A stretch of 64,000 nucleotides of DNA from NCBI GenBank assembly GCA_903820745.1, contig CAIJIT010000318.1, forward strand, positions 1-64,000, written 5' to 3'. A model generated the notes under the pieces. The model was not told where the DNA came from and did no database searches. It was given only the letters and a program-made list of their open reading frames with translations. This stretch comes from an uncultured Burkholderiales bacterium. GTDB taxonomy: Bacteria; Pseudomonadota; Gammaproteobacteria; Burkholderiales; Burkholderiaceae_C. The position numbers and the translations under genes were made by a program. Of this stretch, positions 25,008-34,162 are shown piece by piece (within the stretch, counting starts at the first letter, position 1; each line of letters begins with the position of its first letter).

Positions 25008-27551
25008 TCAAGGATTCAGGATCGATGACGCTCGACCTGATCTGCCATTGCGGTTGAACGCCGCCACCTGGATCACGCCCTTGGCCCGGATCGGCCCGCT
25101 GACCAGCGGACTGGCCTGGGTCGGCAAGCTGCCGTCGCTGGTAAAGCGCAGCGCAAATCCGGGCATTTGCTGATTCACCAGCACCTCGCCGTTCACTTGT
25201 TGGAGCCCGGGTGGTGCGATGCGGTACGCAACGCCCGCCTGTTCGGCGTCGAGCCTGGGCAACAACTGCTTGCTGACCTGATTGATGAAGATCGAATAGG
25301 CGGCCTGGTGCAGCTGTTCTGCACCGCGGGTGGCCGTGACCCAGGCCGGATCCGGCGCCCAGGCGCGCTCGGCCAGGCCCAGCAGGCGCGGCATCAGCAT
25401 GTAGTCGAGCCTCGCGGTGTTGCTGACAGTTTCAGAAAACAGCGTCGCTTCCAGACCGAGGATCTGCTTGCGGCCAAAATCGTTCAGCTCGGCCTTGCCG
25501 GCCATGCGGGTCTGCGCCATTGGTGAGTTGCGCAGCATGTCCAAGGGCATGAAGTCGTAAACATTGTCGAGGTCGATATAGCCACCCCAGTTATGCCCAG
25601 GCTCAGCCGGATCCTTCAGATGGCCCAGGTCAAAGTACAGATGGGTGACCGGTGCCAGCACGGTCTTGTAGCCGGCATTGGCAAGGCGGTAGGCCAGGTC
25701 TTCAGCGCCCCACAGGTTCTGCCAGACAAAGAGCGTGAAACCATGATTGACAAATTGCGGGTTCGGCAGCAGCTTGTCTTCGCCGCGAATTCGGGTCCTG
25801 CGCGCGCCGAGTTCTTCCCAACCGGCGGCCGACAATCCCTGGCGACGCAGGATCTTGTCGACACGCGCATAGAAGTAGTCCCATAGCTCGAGCGTCGAGG
25901 GCAGCTTCAGGCTCTGCATCAAGGACAGACTGGCCGGCGAATTTTCCCAGGCGCCGGCGGGCACTTCATCGCCACCAACATGGAGCATGCGCAGCGGCGT
26001 TCCAGCGCGCTTGTGCATCGCCGTCAATTCGCTCACGACCTGTTCGATGAAGGCGTAAGTCGAGGGTAGTCCCGGGTCGATCAGATGGTCGGTGTAGCCC
26101 TGTGCGGAGCTGTAGACCGACTTGTCGGCCGGGTCGCTCAACAGGTATTTCGACGCCGCTGCAGGCTGATTAGCCGCGAGCTTTTTATAGCGGCTTTGCA
26201 TCGCCTTGACCGCAGCGCGGGCATGGCCGGGCATCTCGATTTCAGGGATCACCTGGATATGCCTGGCTGCGGCAAATTTCAGGATCTCGACATACTCAGC
26301 CTGGGTGTAAAAACCGCTGCCTTTGCCATCAGTTATGTCGGGTGCCGATCCGTAGGCGGGTGGCAGATGATCCCGCCCATCTGCCGAATGGCCGCGCCTG
26401 GCACCAAAGCGGGTCAACTCGGGAATGGCGACGATCTGGATGCGCCAGCCTTCGTCATCGGTCAGATGCAGGTGCAACTTGTTCAGCTTGTAGCGCGACA
26501 TCAAGTCGAGCAATCTGAGCACCGCAGCCTTCGGTTGAAAATTGCGTGCCACATCGAGCATCACGCCGCGGTATTCGAAGCGCGGCGCATCAATCAGGTG
26601 CATTGCCGCGAGCTTCAAACCTGACGGCGCTTGACCCGGCAGCGGCAAGATGCCGCGCAGCGTTTGCAGACCGCGATACAGGCCGGCGGCACTGGCGCCG
26701 GTCAGCAGCAAACCTCGGTCCGGGTCGATCGTCAATTCATAGGCTTCAGGTTGTGTCTGGCCGGCAATCACGCCAATGCTCAGGCGCAAAGCCGGCTCGG
26801 TGGCGGAACTGCGACCAACAGCAAAGTGGGGTCTAAACAACTCGGCGGCGAACGCTGCTTCACGCTTCAATCCCGGCGCAGCGATGATTTTTGGCAGTGC
26901 GCTCCAATCCAACAGACCTGTGCCGCGTTCGAATTTCAGCGGCGTCGGGAATACCGGCGGAATTGCTTCGTTTGGCAGATCGGCAATGCCCTGATAGCGG
27001 GCGAACAGCGCTTGCGCGGTCATCAAAGGCGGGTCGGTCGGCCCGAGTTGTCCGGGACGAGTCGGCGCCAACAACTTGTACTCGGTGATCGCCAGACCGA
27101 TAGTGGGTTCGCTGTCGTAGACCAGATAGGGCGCCTGGGGGCCTTTGTCGATCATCACCATCAATTCCGGATGGATGAATTTCAGCCTTGCAGTCTGGCC
27201 GCTGGCAAGCAAGGGGAAGCCTTCTGTTGGCCGCAGGCGGAACAGGGCGCCATTGACGCGTTCCAGCATCACATGGCCTTCAGCCGGGCCGGTGACCACC
27301 CCGGCGATGCTGCTGAAATAGATCGACCAACCCTGCGCTGGCAAGGGTTTGCTGTCGAGATTGGTCAAGCTCAGCAAGGCTTGGGTGCGGCCAGCCGGGA
27401 ACTCGGGCGTGACCCAACTGCTTTCAATTTCCCAGCTCAGCCGCAATTGGGCTGACGGCCCTGCATTGGGCGCTGCATAGGCTGGCAAGGCCAGCGCCAA
27501 GCCCAGCAACAGCCATTGCCGGCAGCACTTGAGCATGGCCATCATCTTCAT
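25008..27551 (-). CDS. Beta-N-acetylhexosaminidase (GH20, chitobiase type)
   Basis: The 847-residue protein has a signal peptide (CCRQWLLLGLALALPAYA), an N-terminal CHB_HEX-type carbohydrate-binding domain (about 30-170), a GH20b domain, the GH20 barrel (from about 325, RGVMLDVARNF) and a C-terminal Ig-like domain. The catalytic pair is Asp528-Glu529 in HVGGDEVP; these enzymes use the substrate's own acetamido group as nucleophile. It cuts GlcNAc from the non-reducing end of chitobiose and chitooligomers in the periplasm or outside. Its start overlaps the stop of the EIICB gene (27548-27551), tying cleavage to uptake by the phosphotransferase system. Confidence 0.92.
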   Translation of the reverse strand: MKMMAMLKCCRQWLLLGLALALPAYAAPNAGPSAQLRLSWEIESSWVTPEFPAGRTQALLSLTNLDSKPLPAQGWSIYFSSIAGVVTGPAEGHVMLERVNGALFRLRPTEGFPLLASGQTARLKFIHPELMVMIDKGPQAPYLVYDSEPTIGLAITEYKLLAPTRPGQLGPTDPPLMTAQALFARYQGIADLPNEAIPPVFPTPLKFERGTGLLDWSALPKIIAAPGLKREAAFAAELFRPHFAVGRSSATEPALRLSIGVIAGQTQPEAYELTIDPDRGLLLTGASAAGLYRGLQTLRGILPLPGQAPSGLKLAAMHLIDAPRFEYRGVMLDVARNFQPKAAVLRLLDLMSRYKLNKLHLHLTDDEGWRIQIVAIPELTRFGARRGHSADGRDHLPPAYGSAPDITDGKGSGFYTQAEYVEILKFAAARHIQVIPEIEMPGHARAAVKAMQSRYKKLAANQPAAASKYLLSDPADKSVYSSAQGYTDHLIDPGLPSTYAFIEQVVSELTAMHKRAGTPLRMLHVGGDEVPAGAWENSPASLSLMQSLKLPSTLELWDYFYARVDKILRRQGLSAAGWEELGARRTRIRGEDKLLPNPQFVNHGFTLFVWQNLWGAEDLAYRLANAGYKTVLAPVTHLYFDLGHLKDPAEPGHNWGGYIDLDNVYDFMPLDMLRNSPMAQTRMAGKAELNDFGRKQILGLEATLFSETVSNTARLDYMLMPRLLGLAERAWAPDPAWVTATRGAEQLHQAAYSIFINQVSKQLLPRLDAEQAGVAYRIAPPGLQQVNGEVLVNQQMPGFALRFTSDGSLPTQASPLVSGPIRAKGVIQVAAFNRNGRSGRASSILNP

Positions 27552-29206
27552 CGGCCTGGCGCTGATTGGGTGATCGACCTGGCCAACTGAGCCGCATCGC
27601 CGCCGACCAGCAGATGGACCAGCGAGGCTGAAATTCGCTGCAGGCCCAAGGCACCAAGCGCTTTCAGAGCCGCCTCATCGACCCGGGAGGCATCATTGAC
27701 TGACAGCCGCAAGCGGGTACCCGCCACGGCTTCAATTTGCTGCAGATTGGCTGACCCGCCGAAGGCCGCGACCCAGGCCTGTGCATCGACCGCCAGCCTT
27801 GTCGGCATGGCGGCGAGTTGCCGCAAAGCCATGCGGATCTCATCGGCCACGCTGTCAGCCTCGGGACCCAGCACCACCTGAACGCTGCCCGCGGCTGGCT
27901 TGATCAGGCCGCGGGCGCCGAGTTTGTTCAAGGCTGCAGCGTCGATCGCTGCGTTGTCAGCCACTTCAAGACGCAAGCGGGTGGTGCAGGCATCGACTGA
28001 CTTCAAATTGGCCGCACCGCCCAACGCCTTGATGAAGCCAAGCGCGCGGGCGCTGCCTTTGATCAGCAGGCTTGGCGGGGCAAGCCCTGGCGCTTCGCGA
28101 CCGATCGTCATCAGATCGAACTTCCTGATGAAAAAAGTAAACAGGCTGTAGTAAATGGCGAAATAGGCAGCCCCGACCGGTAGCAGCAACCAGCCGTTGT
28201 GGCCCTTGCCGAAGGACAGTAGATAGTCAAACAGACCGGCCGAGAAGGTGAAGCCCAACCTCACATCGAGCGCATGCATCAAGGCCATCGACAAGCCGGT
28301 CAGGACCGCGTGCATCGCGTAGAGCAACGGCGCCAGGAACATGAAGGAAAACTCGATCGGTTCGGTTACACCGGTGAGCAGCGCCGTCAAGGCCATCGAC
28401 AGCAGCACGCCGCCGACCGCAGCGCGGTTTTCTGGTCTTGCCTGCCGGTACATGGCCAGACAGGCGGCCGGCAAACCGAACATCATCACCGGGAAGAAAC
28501 CGGTCATGAAACTGCCCGCTGCCGGGTCACCGGCGAAGAAACGGTTCAAGTCGCCGGTGGCGATCTTGCCGGCCACCAGCGGATCAGGGAAGCTGCCGAA
28601 CACGAACCAGGTCAGCGAATTCAGGATATGGTGCAGACCGGTGACGATCAACAAGCGGTTCAGCGTGCCGTAGATGAACAAGCCGATCTCGCCCGCGTCG
28701 ATCAACCAATGGCCCACGCTATCAATGCCGTGCTGCACCGGCGGCCAGACCATGCCCAGCAGCAAACCCGCCAACAGCATTGCAAAGCCCGAAGCAATCG
28801 GCACAAAGCGCTTGCCGCCGAAAAAGCCCAGATAGGAGGGCAAGGCAATGTCCTTGTAGCGGTTGTAAAGCAGCCCGGCGCTGACGCCGGCCGTGATGCC
28901 CGCCAGGACGCCCATATTGATTTTGGCGTCGCTGGCCTTGAGCACCGCCGTCAGCACCAGATAGCCGATGGCGCCAGCCAGGCCGGCTGTGCCGTTGTTC
29001 TCTTTGGCGAAACCAACCGCCACGCCGATGGCGAAGATCAAGGCCAGATTGGCAAAAATCGCATCGCCGGCCTGCGCCATCGCCGCAATGCCGAGCAGAT
29101 CAGCTTGTCCAAGCCGCAACAGCAGGCCCGCCACCGGCAACACGGCGATCGGCAACATCAGGGCTCGCCCCAACTGCTGGATGCCGGCAAATCTGCGTGA
29201 ACTCAT
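27548..29206 (-). CDS. nagE: PTS N-acetylglucosamine transporter EIICB with an extra EIIB-like domain
   Basis: This 552-residue permease has an EIIC membrane domain (residues about 1-370; LMLPIAVLPVAGLLLR, GVTEPIEFSFMFLAPLLY) and an EIIB domain with phosphorylated Cys407 in LKSVDACTTRLRLEV. A second EIIB-like domain follows at about residues 470-545 (FGGSANLQQIEAVAGTRLRL), where the Cys position is Gly. It takes up GlcNAc and phosphorylates it to GlcNAc-6-phosphate. The start at 29206 is set by the ATGA overlap with the EI gene stop and by homology; the 14 extra residues upstream are not family-like. Confidence 0.92.
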   Translation of the reverse strand: MSSRRFAGIQQLGRALMLPIAVLPVAGLLLRLGQADLLGIAAMAQAGDAIFANLALIFAIGVAVGFAKENNGTAGLAGAIGYLVLTAVLKASDAKINMGVLAGITAGVSAGLLYNRYKDIALPSYLGFFGGKRFVPIASGFAMLLAGLLLGMVWPPVQHGIDSVGHWLIDAGEIGLFIYGTLNRLLIVTGLHHILNSLTWFVFGSFPDPLVAGKIATGDLNRFFAGDPAAGSFMTGFFPVMMFGLPAACLAMYRQARPENRAAVGGVLLSMALTALLTGVTEPIEFSFMFLAPLLYAMHAVLTGLSMALMHALDVRLGFTFSAGLFDYLLSFGKGHNGWLLLPVGAAYFAIYYSLFTFFIRKFDLMTIGREAPGLAPPSLLIKGSARALGFIKALGGAANLKSVDACTTRLRLEVADNAAIDAAALNKLGARGLIKPAAGSVQVVLGPEADSVADEIRMALRQLAAMPTRLAVDAQAWVAAFGGSANLQQIEAVAGTRLRLSVNDASRVDEAALKALGALGLQRISASLVHLLVGGDAAQLARSITQSAPGR

Positions 29207-31734
29207 CGAATTTCTTTCGGTTGAAAGGCTTGACCCTGCGGCGGCCATTGCAGGCGCGCCGCGGCGCGCGTTTCCTCGGCGGACTCAAGTTGCAGCAAGA
29301 CCTGCGCAGCCATGCGGCATTGCGCCTGCGACAAGCTGCGCACCAAGGCCTTGACCTCGGGCACCAGCAGCGGACTGACCGACAACTCGGTCACGCCCAG
29401 ACCCAGCAGCACCGGCACCGCTTCCAGTTCGGACGCCATGCCGCCGCAGAGTCCGACCCATTTGCCATGTCGCTTGGCGCCTTGCACCGTCATCTCGATC
29501 AAGCGCAGCAGCGCTGGATGCATGGCGTCGAGGCGCGCCGCCAGCCCGGCATGGCAACGGTCCATCGCCAGCGTGTACTGGGTCAGGTCATTGCTGCCGA
29601 TCGAAAAGAAATCGACATGGGCTGCCAGTTGATCGGCGAGCAAGGCCGCAGAAGGCACTTCGATCATCACGCCGAGCTGCGGCGGCACAGCGATCTGCAT
29701 GTCCTGGGAGATTGCAGCGATGCGCTCGCGCACCTTCAGCACTTCGCCGACATCGGCAATCATCGGGATCAGGATGCGCAAGCTCGACAGCGGTTTCACC
29801 GCCAACAAGCCGCGCAACTGCGCGTCAAGCAGGTCGGGCTGGGCGAAACCGGAACGGATACCGCGCAGACCCAGCGCCGGGTTGTCCTCGTTTCCCCAAG
29901 TCAAATAGGGCAAGGCCTTGTCGCCACCCGCATCGAGTGTGCGGATGATGACGGTCCGGCCTTGCATCGCGTCGACGATGTCCTGGTAAGCCGATTGCTG
30001 TTCGCTCGCATCCGGCATTGCGCTGCGGCCCATAAAAAGGAATTCCGTGCGCAACAGGCCGATGCCATCGGCGCCCATGCCGAGGGCCTCGCGGGCATCG
30101 TCCAGATTGGCGATATTGGCCGCCACTTCGATCCGCACCCCGTCGAGCGTCAGCGCAGCCTGGTCGGCATCAGCCAGCATCAGTTCGCGCTTGGCCGCGC
30201 CGGCGGCGATCTGTGCACCGGCCTCGGCCATCTGGGTCGGCGAAACTGCGGTGTCGATAAATCCACGGCTGGCGTCGAGCAGCACGGAGTGGCCGGTCTG
30301 CAGCTTCAGCAGCTCCGGGCCGACCGCGACCAGGGCCGGCACGCCCAGCGCGCGAGCCAGAATCGCCACATGGCTGGTTGCGCCGCCGATCGCGGTGGCA
30401 AAGCCTGCGAGCCTCTCGCGCGGCAAGCTGGCGAGATCCGAAGGCGAGAGCTCATCGGCGACCAGGATCGAACCCATGCCCAGTTCCGGTTTGTCAGCAC
30501 CCGGATAGCCCATTGCAGCCAGCACCAGGCGCTCGACATCGCGCAGATCATTGACCCGCTCGGAAAACAGTGGCTTACCAAGGCCAAGCAGTACCTCGAC
30601 TTGTGCACCAATTGCCTGACGATAGGCAAAACCGGCGCCAAGGCCCTTCTCGATCCCGGCCCGGGCCGCAGCGATCAGTTCCGGATCTTCAGCCAAGGCC
30701 AGATGCGCGGTGAAAATCTCCTCCTCGACGCTGGCCTGTCGCATTGCTGCTGCGCTGATGGCGGCATGAATCTCGCGCAAGCCTTGCGCCAGCGCTGCAG
30801 TCAGGCAGATCAATTCGACAGCCACGCCGTCGCCCCGCTCTGGCACGATTGCCGCCCGCTGGTCGAACCGGACCACCAGGCCCAAGGCCAGGCCAGGCGC
30901 AGCGCAGATGCCATGCAAGCCCTGAGCCCCGACTGCAGGCCCGGACTTGACGTTTTCCGCATGGACGACCGGCGGCGAAGCGCCGGCCTTGGACTGCAAG
31001 GACCGAACGACCGCAAGCAAAGCTTCAGAGGCATCGCTGCCCTTTGCGCTGACGCTGACCTCTCCGCCTTCGTCAACACCCAGCCCCATCAAGGCGGTCA
31101 CGCTTCTGGCGTTGGCGCTGCGGCCCTTGAACTCAACCATGATCTCGGCGCCGAAATGCTTGGCCACAGCCTGGACCTGGGCTGAAGGCCGCGCATGCAA
31201 GCCGCTCTCATGGCTCACCAGAGCCTTGGCATGCAAGGTTTGCCCATCGATCAATGGGGCCGCCTCGGCCGCTGCGCGCATCACCAGTGTCAAGAAGCCC
31301 GCATCGCCGGCCTTGAACAGGCCAGTGCCGCGGGCGCTGATCTCGTAACCCTCATTGACGAGCACCAGCATGGTCTGCAATGAAGGCGCGCGGCGGGCCA
31401 CCCGATCGATGTCGACATCGATCAAGGCCTGTCCGCCGCTGACCTTGTCGCCCTGCTTGACCAGCGCTGTGAAGCCCTCGCCGTCCAGTTGGACGGTGTC
31501 GATGCCGATATGGATCAGCAATTCGGCCCCGTTGGCAGTCGTCAAAGTCAATGCATGCCCCGTCCTGGCCAGATGGGTGATGACACCATCGCAAGGTGCC
31601 AGCAAGGTCGAGGACAGCGGCTCGATGGCCAGGCCGTCACCCAGCATCAAGCCGGCAAATACCGGATCGCTGACCGCCGTCAGCGCCATCGCGATGCCGT
31701 CAAAGGGGGCCAGCAGCTCGAGGCTGCGGCTCAT
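29203..31734 (-). CDS. nagF: PTS multiphosphoryl protein EIIA-HPr-EI
   Basis: The 843-residue fusion has EIIA of the glucose/GlcNAc type (residues about 5-150, active His75 in LLIHIGIDTVQL), HPr (about 165-250, active His180 in HESGLHARPSA) and enzyme I (about 270-835, active His455 in GGATSHVAILARA). The C-terminal PEP-binding barrel has GSNDLTQYTLAMDR. It passes phosphate from PEP to the EIIB domain of the next gene. HPr position 46-type Ser regulation is absent as in most proteobacteria. The start overlaps the upstream binding-protein stop (31731-31734, ATGA). The order EIIA-HPr-EI then EIICB matches nagF-nagE of Cupriavidus-like bacteria. Confidence 0.93.
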   Translation of the reverse strand: MSRSLELLAPFDGIAMALTAVSDPVFAGLMLGDGLAIEPLSSTLLAPCDGVITHLARTGHALTLTTANGAELLIHIGIDTVQLDGEGFTALVKQGDKVSGGQALIDVDIDRVARRAPSLQTMLVLVNEGYEISARGTGLFKAGDAGFLTLVMRAAAEAAPLIDGQTLHAKALVSHESGLHARPSAQVQAVAKHFGAEIMVEFKGRSANARSVTALMGLGVDEGGEVSVSAKGSDASEALLAVVRSLQSKAGASPPVVHAENVKSGPAVGAQGLHGICAAPGLALGLVVRFDQRAAIVPERGDGVAVELICLTAALAQGLREIHAAISAAAMRQASVEEEIFTAHLALAEDPELIAAARAGIEKGLGAGFAYRQAIGAQVEVLLGLGKPLFSERVNDLRDVERLVLAAMGYPGADKPELGMGSILVADELSPSDLASLPRERLAGFATAIGGATSHVAILARALGVPALVAVGPELLKLQTGHSVLLDASRGFIDTAVSPTQMAEAGAQIAAGAAKRELMLADADQAALTLDGVRIEVAANIANLDDAREALGMGADGIGLLRTEFLFMGRSAMPDASEQQSAYQDIVDAMQGRTVIIRTLDAGGDKALPYLTWGNEDNPALGLRGIRSGFAQPDLLDAQLRGLLAVKPLSSLRILIPMIADVGEVLKVRERIAAISQDMQIAVPPQLGVMIEVPSAALLADQLAAHVDFFSIGSNDLTQYTLAMDRCHAGLAARLDAMHPALLRLIEMTVQGAKRHGKWVGLCGGMASELEAVPVLLGLGVTELSVSPLLVPEVKALVRSLSQAQCRMAAQVLLQLESAEETRAAARLQWPPQGQAFQPKEIR

Positions 31735-32999
31735 GGCCTGGCCCTTTGCTGCGGCGGGTACCAACTGGCAAAACCAGCCTGGATCCTGGCAGCGGCTTCC
31801 TTGGCCGATTGTTTGCCATTCAGCAACTGCGAATTGACGGTCCAGAGCTCGGTTTCCATACTGGGCTTGCCCCGGTTCAGCACCTGGGCGTTGATGCGGA
31901 TCGTCGATTGGCAGTTCGATCGCCAGGCGGCCATCTGTTTGGCGAGCGGATCGCGCAACGCGATCAAATGGTTCGAGAGTGAGAAGAAGCCGGTGACCTG
32001 GTTGCTGTAGATGTCGGCAAATTCCTGCGAGCCGATCCAGGCGAGAAACTTCAAGGCCTCATCCTTGTTCTTTGACCGGCTGTTCACCCCCAGACCGATG
32101 TCCATATGGTCACTGACATGACAAGGGTCACCTGACTTCAACACCGGCGGCGGGAAGGCCCCGAGCTCGAGGCCCTCGGTGTGCTTGAAATAGGCGATGT
32201 CCCAGGAGCCGGCCGGATAGACTGCGGCACGCCCCTGCGCAAACTGGACCTGGCTCTCGGCATAGGTCTGGGCACTTGCGCCTTTGGGCAGGTACTTGCC
32301 GAGCCTGGCCATATGTTCGAAGGCGGCAACAAACTGCGGATCGGTGAATTTTGCCTTGCCCTCGATCAGCGCTTTGCGGCCCGTTTCGCCATGCCAATAG
32401 TTCGGACCGACGTTGGTAAAGACGGTCTGGGTCGATTCCCACCGATCGGCAGTCCCCAAAGCCAAGGGCGCAAAGCTGCCGTTCAGTTTGATCGCATCGA
32501 GCAGCGCAAACAACTCGATCTCGGTGCGCGGTGGCAGCAAATTCAATTGCCTGAAAATCTTCTTGTTGTAGAGATAGCCGTGAATCACCGAGGCCACCGG
32601 CATGCAAAAACTGTCTTTCCCATCGTCGGTCTGCCAGGCCAGTTTCGCGCTGGGCGCGAAGTTTTGCATGCCCGCTTTGCCGTCGAGCCTTTCCAGATAG
32701 CCTTTGCGGTACAGCGACAGAGACAGATCGAAGGGCCGGCAAGCGATCAAGTCGCCGGCATTCCCCCCTGCCAGACGGCCAGCCAAGGCCGCGTCATAGT
32801 CGGTCGGCTGCGTGGGCACGAACCTGACCTGGCTGCCAGGGTGCTTTCGCTCGAAGGCCGGAATCAGCACGGTTTCCCAGATCGCCTTGTCATCGACTCG
32901 CCAGCTCTCGACCAGCAGCTGGCCCGCGCGCGCTGCGCCCGCTGCAATCAGCAGCAGCCCTATCAGCAGCGATTTGAACTTGGGAAATCCCGGACGCAC
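31731..32999 (-). CDS. Carbohydrate solute-binding protein heading the PTS operon
   Basis: With a GTG start at 32999 this is a 422-residue protein that opens with a clean signal peptide (FKSLLIGLLLIAAGAARA). The GTG is chosen because GAGG ends 6 nt upstream; the in-frame ATG at 33134 would add 45 residues before the signal. The mature part has family 1 binding-protein features: QLLVESWRVDDKAIWETVL, IPAFERKHPGSQVRFV, and the YPAGSWDIAYFKHTEGLELGAF hinge segment. No ABC permease is linked; the next gene is EIIA-HPr-EI, overlapping by ATGA. A binding protein within a PTS operon is unexpected. It may sense chitobiose for the two-component system further down the locus. Confidence 0.8.
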   Translation of the reverse strand: MRPGFPKFKSLLIGLLLIAAGAARAGQLLVESWRVDDKAIWETVLIPAFERKHPGSQVRFVPTQPTDYDAALAGRLAGGNAGDLIACRPFDLSLSLYRKGYLERLDGKAGMQNFAPSAKLAWQTDDGKDSFCMPVASVIHGYLYNKKIFRQLNLLPPRTEIELFALLDAIKLNGSFAPLALGTADRWESTQTVFTNVGPNYWHGETGRKALIEGKAKFTDPQFVAAFEHMARLGKYLPKGASAQTYAESQVQFAQGRAAVYPAGSWDIAYFKHTEGLELGAFPPPVLKSGDPCHVSDHMDIGLGVNSRSKNKDEALKFLAWIGSQEFADIYSNQVTGFFSLSNHLIALRDPLAKQMAAWRSNCQSTIRINAQVLNRGKPSMETELWTVNSQLLNGKQSAKEAAARIQAGFASWYPPQQRARP

Positions 33000-33301
33000 G
33001 GCATGCCTCGCAACGATTTTTGGCCAGCGGCCAAGCTGGAAAATTGATGCTAGCAGTGACGCCTGTGTGACACCAGCGCGGCCTGGCGGCTTTTCCCTGG
33101 CCCTCGAAACAGCTCGTTTCATGGGAGAAAGCACCGCTGGCGGTGGCCGACGAGCTTACATTTCCTTACCTGCTGCGCGCTTCAATGGCTCCGCAGCGAC
33201 CGGTCAATTGATAGAACTGACAAAATGGGTCAGGATAATAAAAACTTACGAAATGTTACAAATCAACCGGCAATAGCGCACCAAAAAGAGACATTCCGTC
33301 C
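33000..33301. promoter_or_regulatory. Probable promoter region of the chitin/PTS operon
   Basis: This 302-bp gap lies between the binding-protein start and the end of the DUF429 gene. Its distal half (33205-33275) is AT-rich and contains TGACAAAATGGGTCA (33218-33232), an imperfect dyad with TGAC/GTCA ends, and the palindrome GACCGGTC (33198-33205). On the minus strand a weak promoter-like TTGTAA...TATTAT arrangement occurs near 33235-33260. Nothing coding was seen. Confidence 0.35.
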
Positions 33302-34126
33302 TCAAGCGCTGACGATCCAGCCTTCCAGCGGGTCGACGACTTCAGGAAAACCATGGCCCGGCTGCGCCTGTGCCCAGCCGGCCTGCAGCAGGCACAGCAC
33401 GGCATCGAGCCGGTCACCGCTGGCATCGTCAACCATTGCTTCGCGCTGGGCATGGCTCAGCTTCAGGCGCAGACCGAGCCGGCTGCGACCCTGCTCAAGC
33501 GCATCGATCAGGTCCTTGCGGGCAATCAAGCGGTCGGGCGTCTGTTTGGACGAATCGTCACTCTTGTAACTGCGCCGGCCCAAGAATTCTCTGGCCAGCA
33601 TGCCCGGATAGGCTTCCAGGGCCACTCTCGATTTGTCACCGGGGTGCAAGCCCGGCAGGTCGGCACCGGCCTTCAGCAGCAGCGGCACGCCGGCATGCAG
33701 CATGAACGCAACCGGCGGATTGACCCATTTCATGCTCGGCGAACTGCCGGCGGGAATATCGCAGGCGCGGTGCGCGAATTTGCCGCCAACCGGACGGGCA
33801 TCGCAAAAACCCGCGAAGGCATTGCGGATGTCGGCCCGGGATAGCTGGCAATAATGCTTCATCAAGTCCGGCCAGTTCTGTGGCCAACCCAGACTCAACA
33901 CCAGCTCTCGCGGCAGGCCGAAGGGGAAATCAAAACCGCCCAGCCAAGGTTCGGGCAAGGCCAGATGGGCGCCGAATGAAGCCAGGCTGTCGAAAGCCAG
34001 CAGGCCTTCGAGTCGCAGCACCTGACCCTGGCGCTGACCTTGCGCCAAAGTGATTGGTTTGCGTCGGGTCGGGGCGCTGCTGAAATCGACGCCAAGCAGA
34101 CGCGGGGAACTAAGGCTAGAGTGCAT
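33302..34126 (-). CDS. DUF429 family protein
   Basis: The 274-residue protein starts with LLGVDFSSAPTRRKPITLA, the DUF429 signature with an acidic residue in an RNase H-like first strand, followed by GGFDFPFGLPRELV and, near the C-terminus, DDASGDRLDAVLCLLQAGW. The fold suggests a nuclease- or ATPase-like enzyme, but the biochemical role is not known. It is divergent from the S10 peptidase gene with only 36 bp between their starts. Confidence 0.75.
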   Translation of the reverse strand: MHSSLSSPRLLGVDFSSAPTRRKPITLAQGQRQGQVLRLEGLLAFDSLASFGAHLALPEPWLGGFDFPFGLPRELVLSLGWPQNWPDLMKHYCQLSRADIRNAFAGFCDARPVGGKFAHRACDIPAGSSPSMKWVNPPVAFMLHAGVPLLLKAGADLPGLHPGDKSRVALEAYPGMLAREFLGRRSYKSDDSSKQTPDRLIARKDLIDALEQGRSRLGLRLKLSHAQREAMVDDASGDRLDAVLCLLQAGWAQAQPGHGFPEVVDPLEGWIVSA

Positions 34127-34162
34127 GCTCGCCAATGTAATCGCCCAAGTGCAGGAGCCGAC

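Noticed and set aside
29197-31185. Plus-strand ORF of 662 codons opposite the EIIA-HPr-EI gene
   Set aside because: The minus strand encodes all the PTS active sites in order; the plus-strand translation is His/Arg/Gln-rich, typical of antisense reading of GC-rich DNA.
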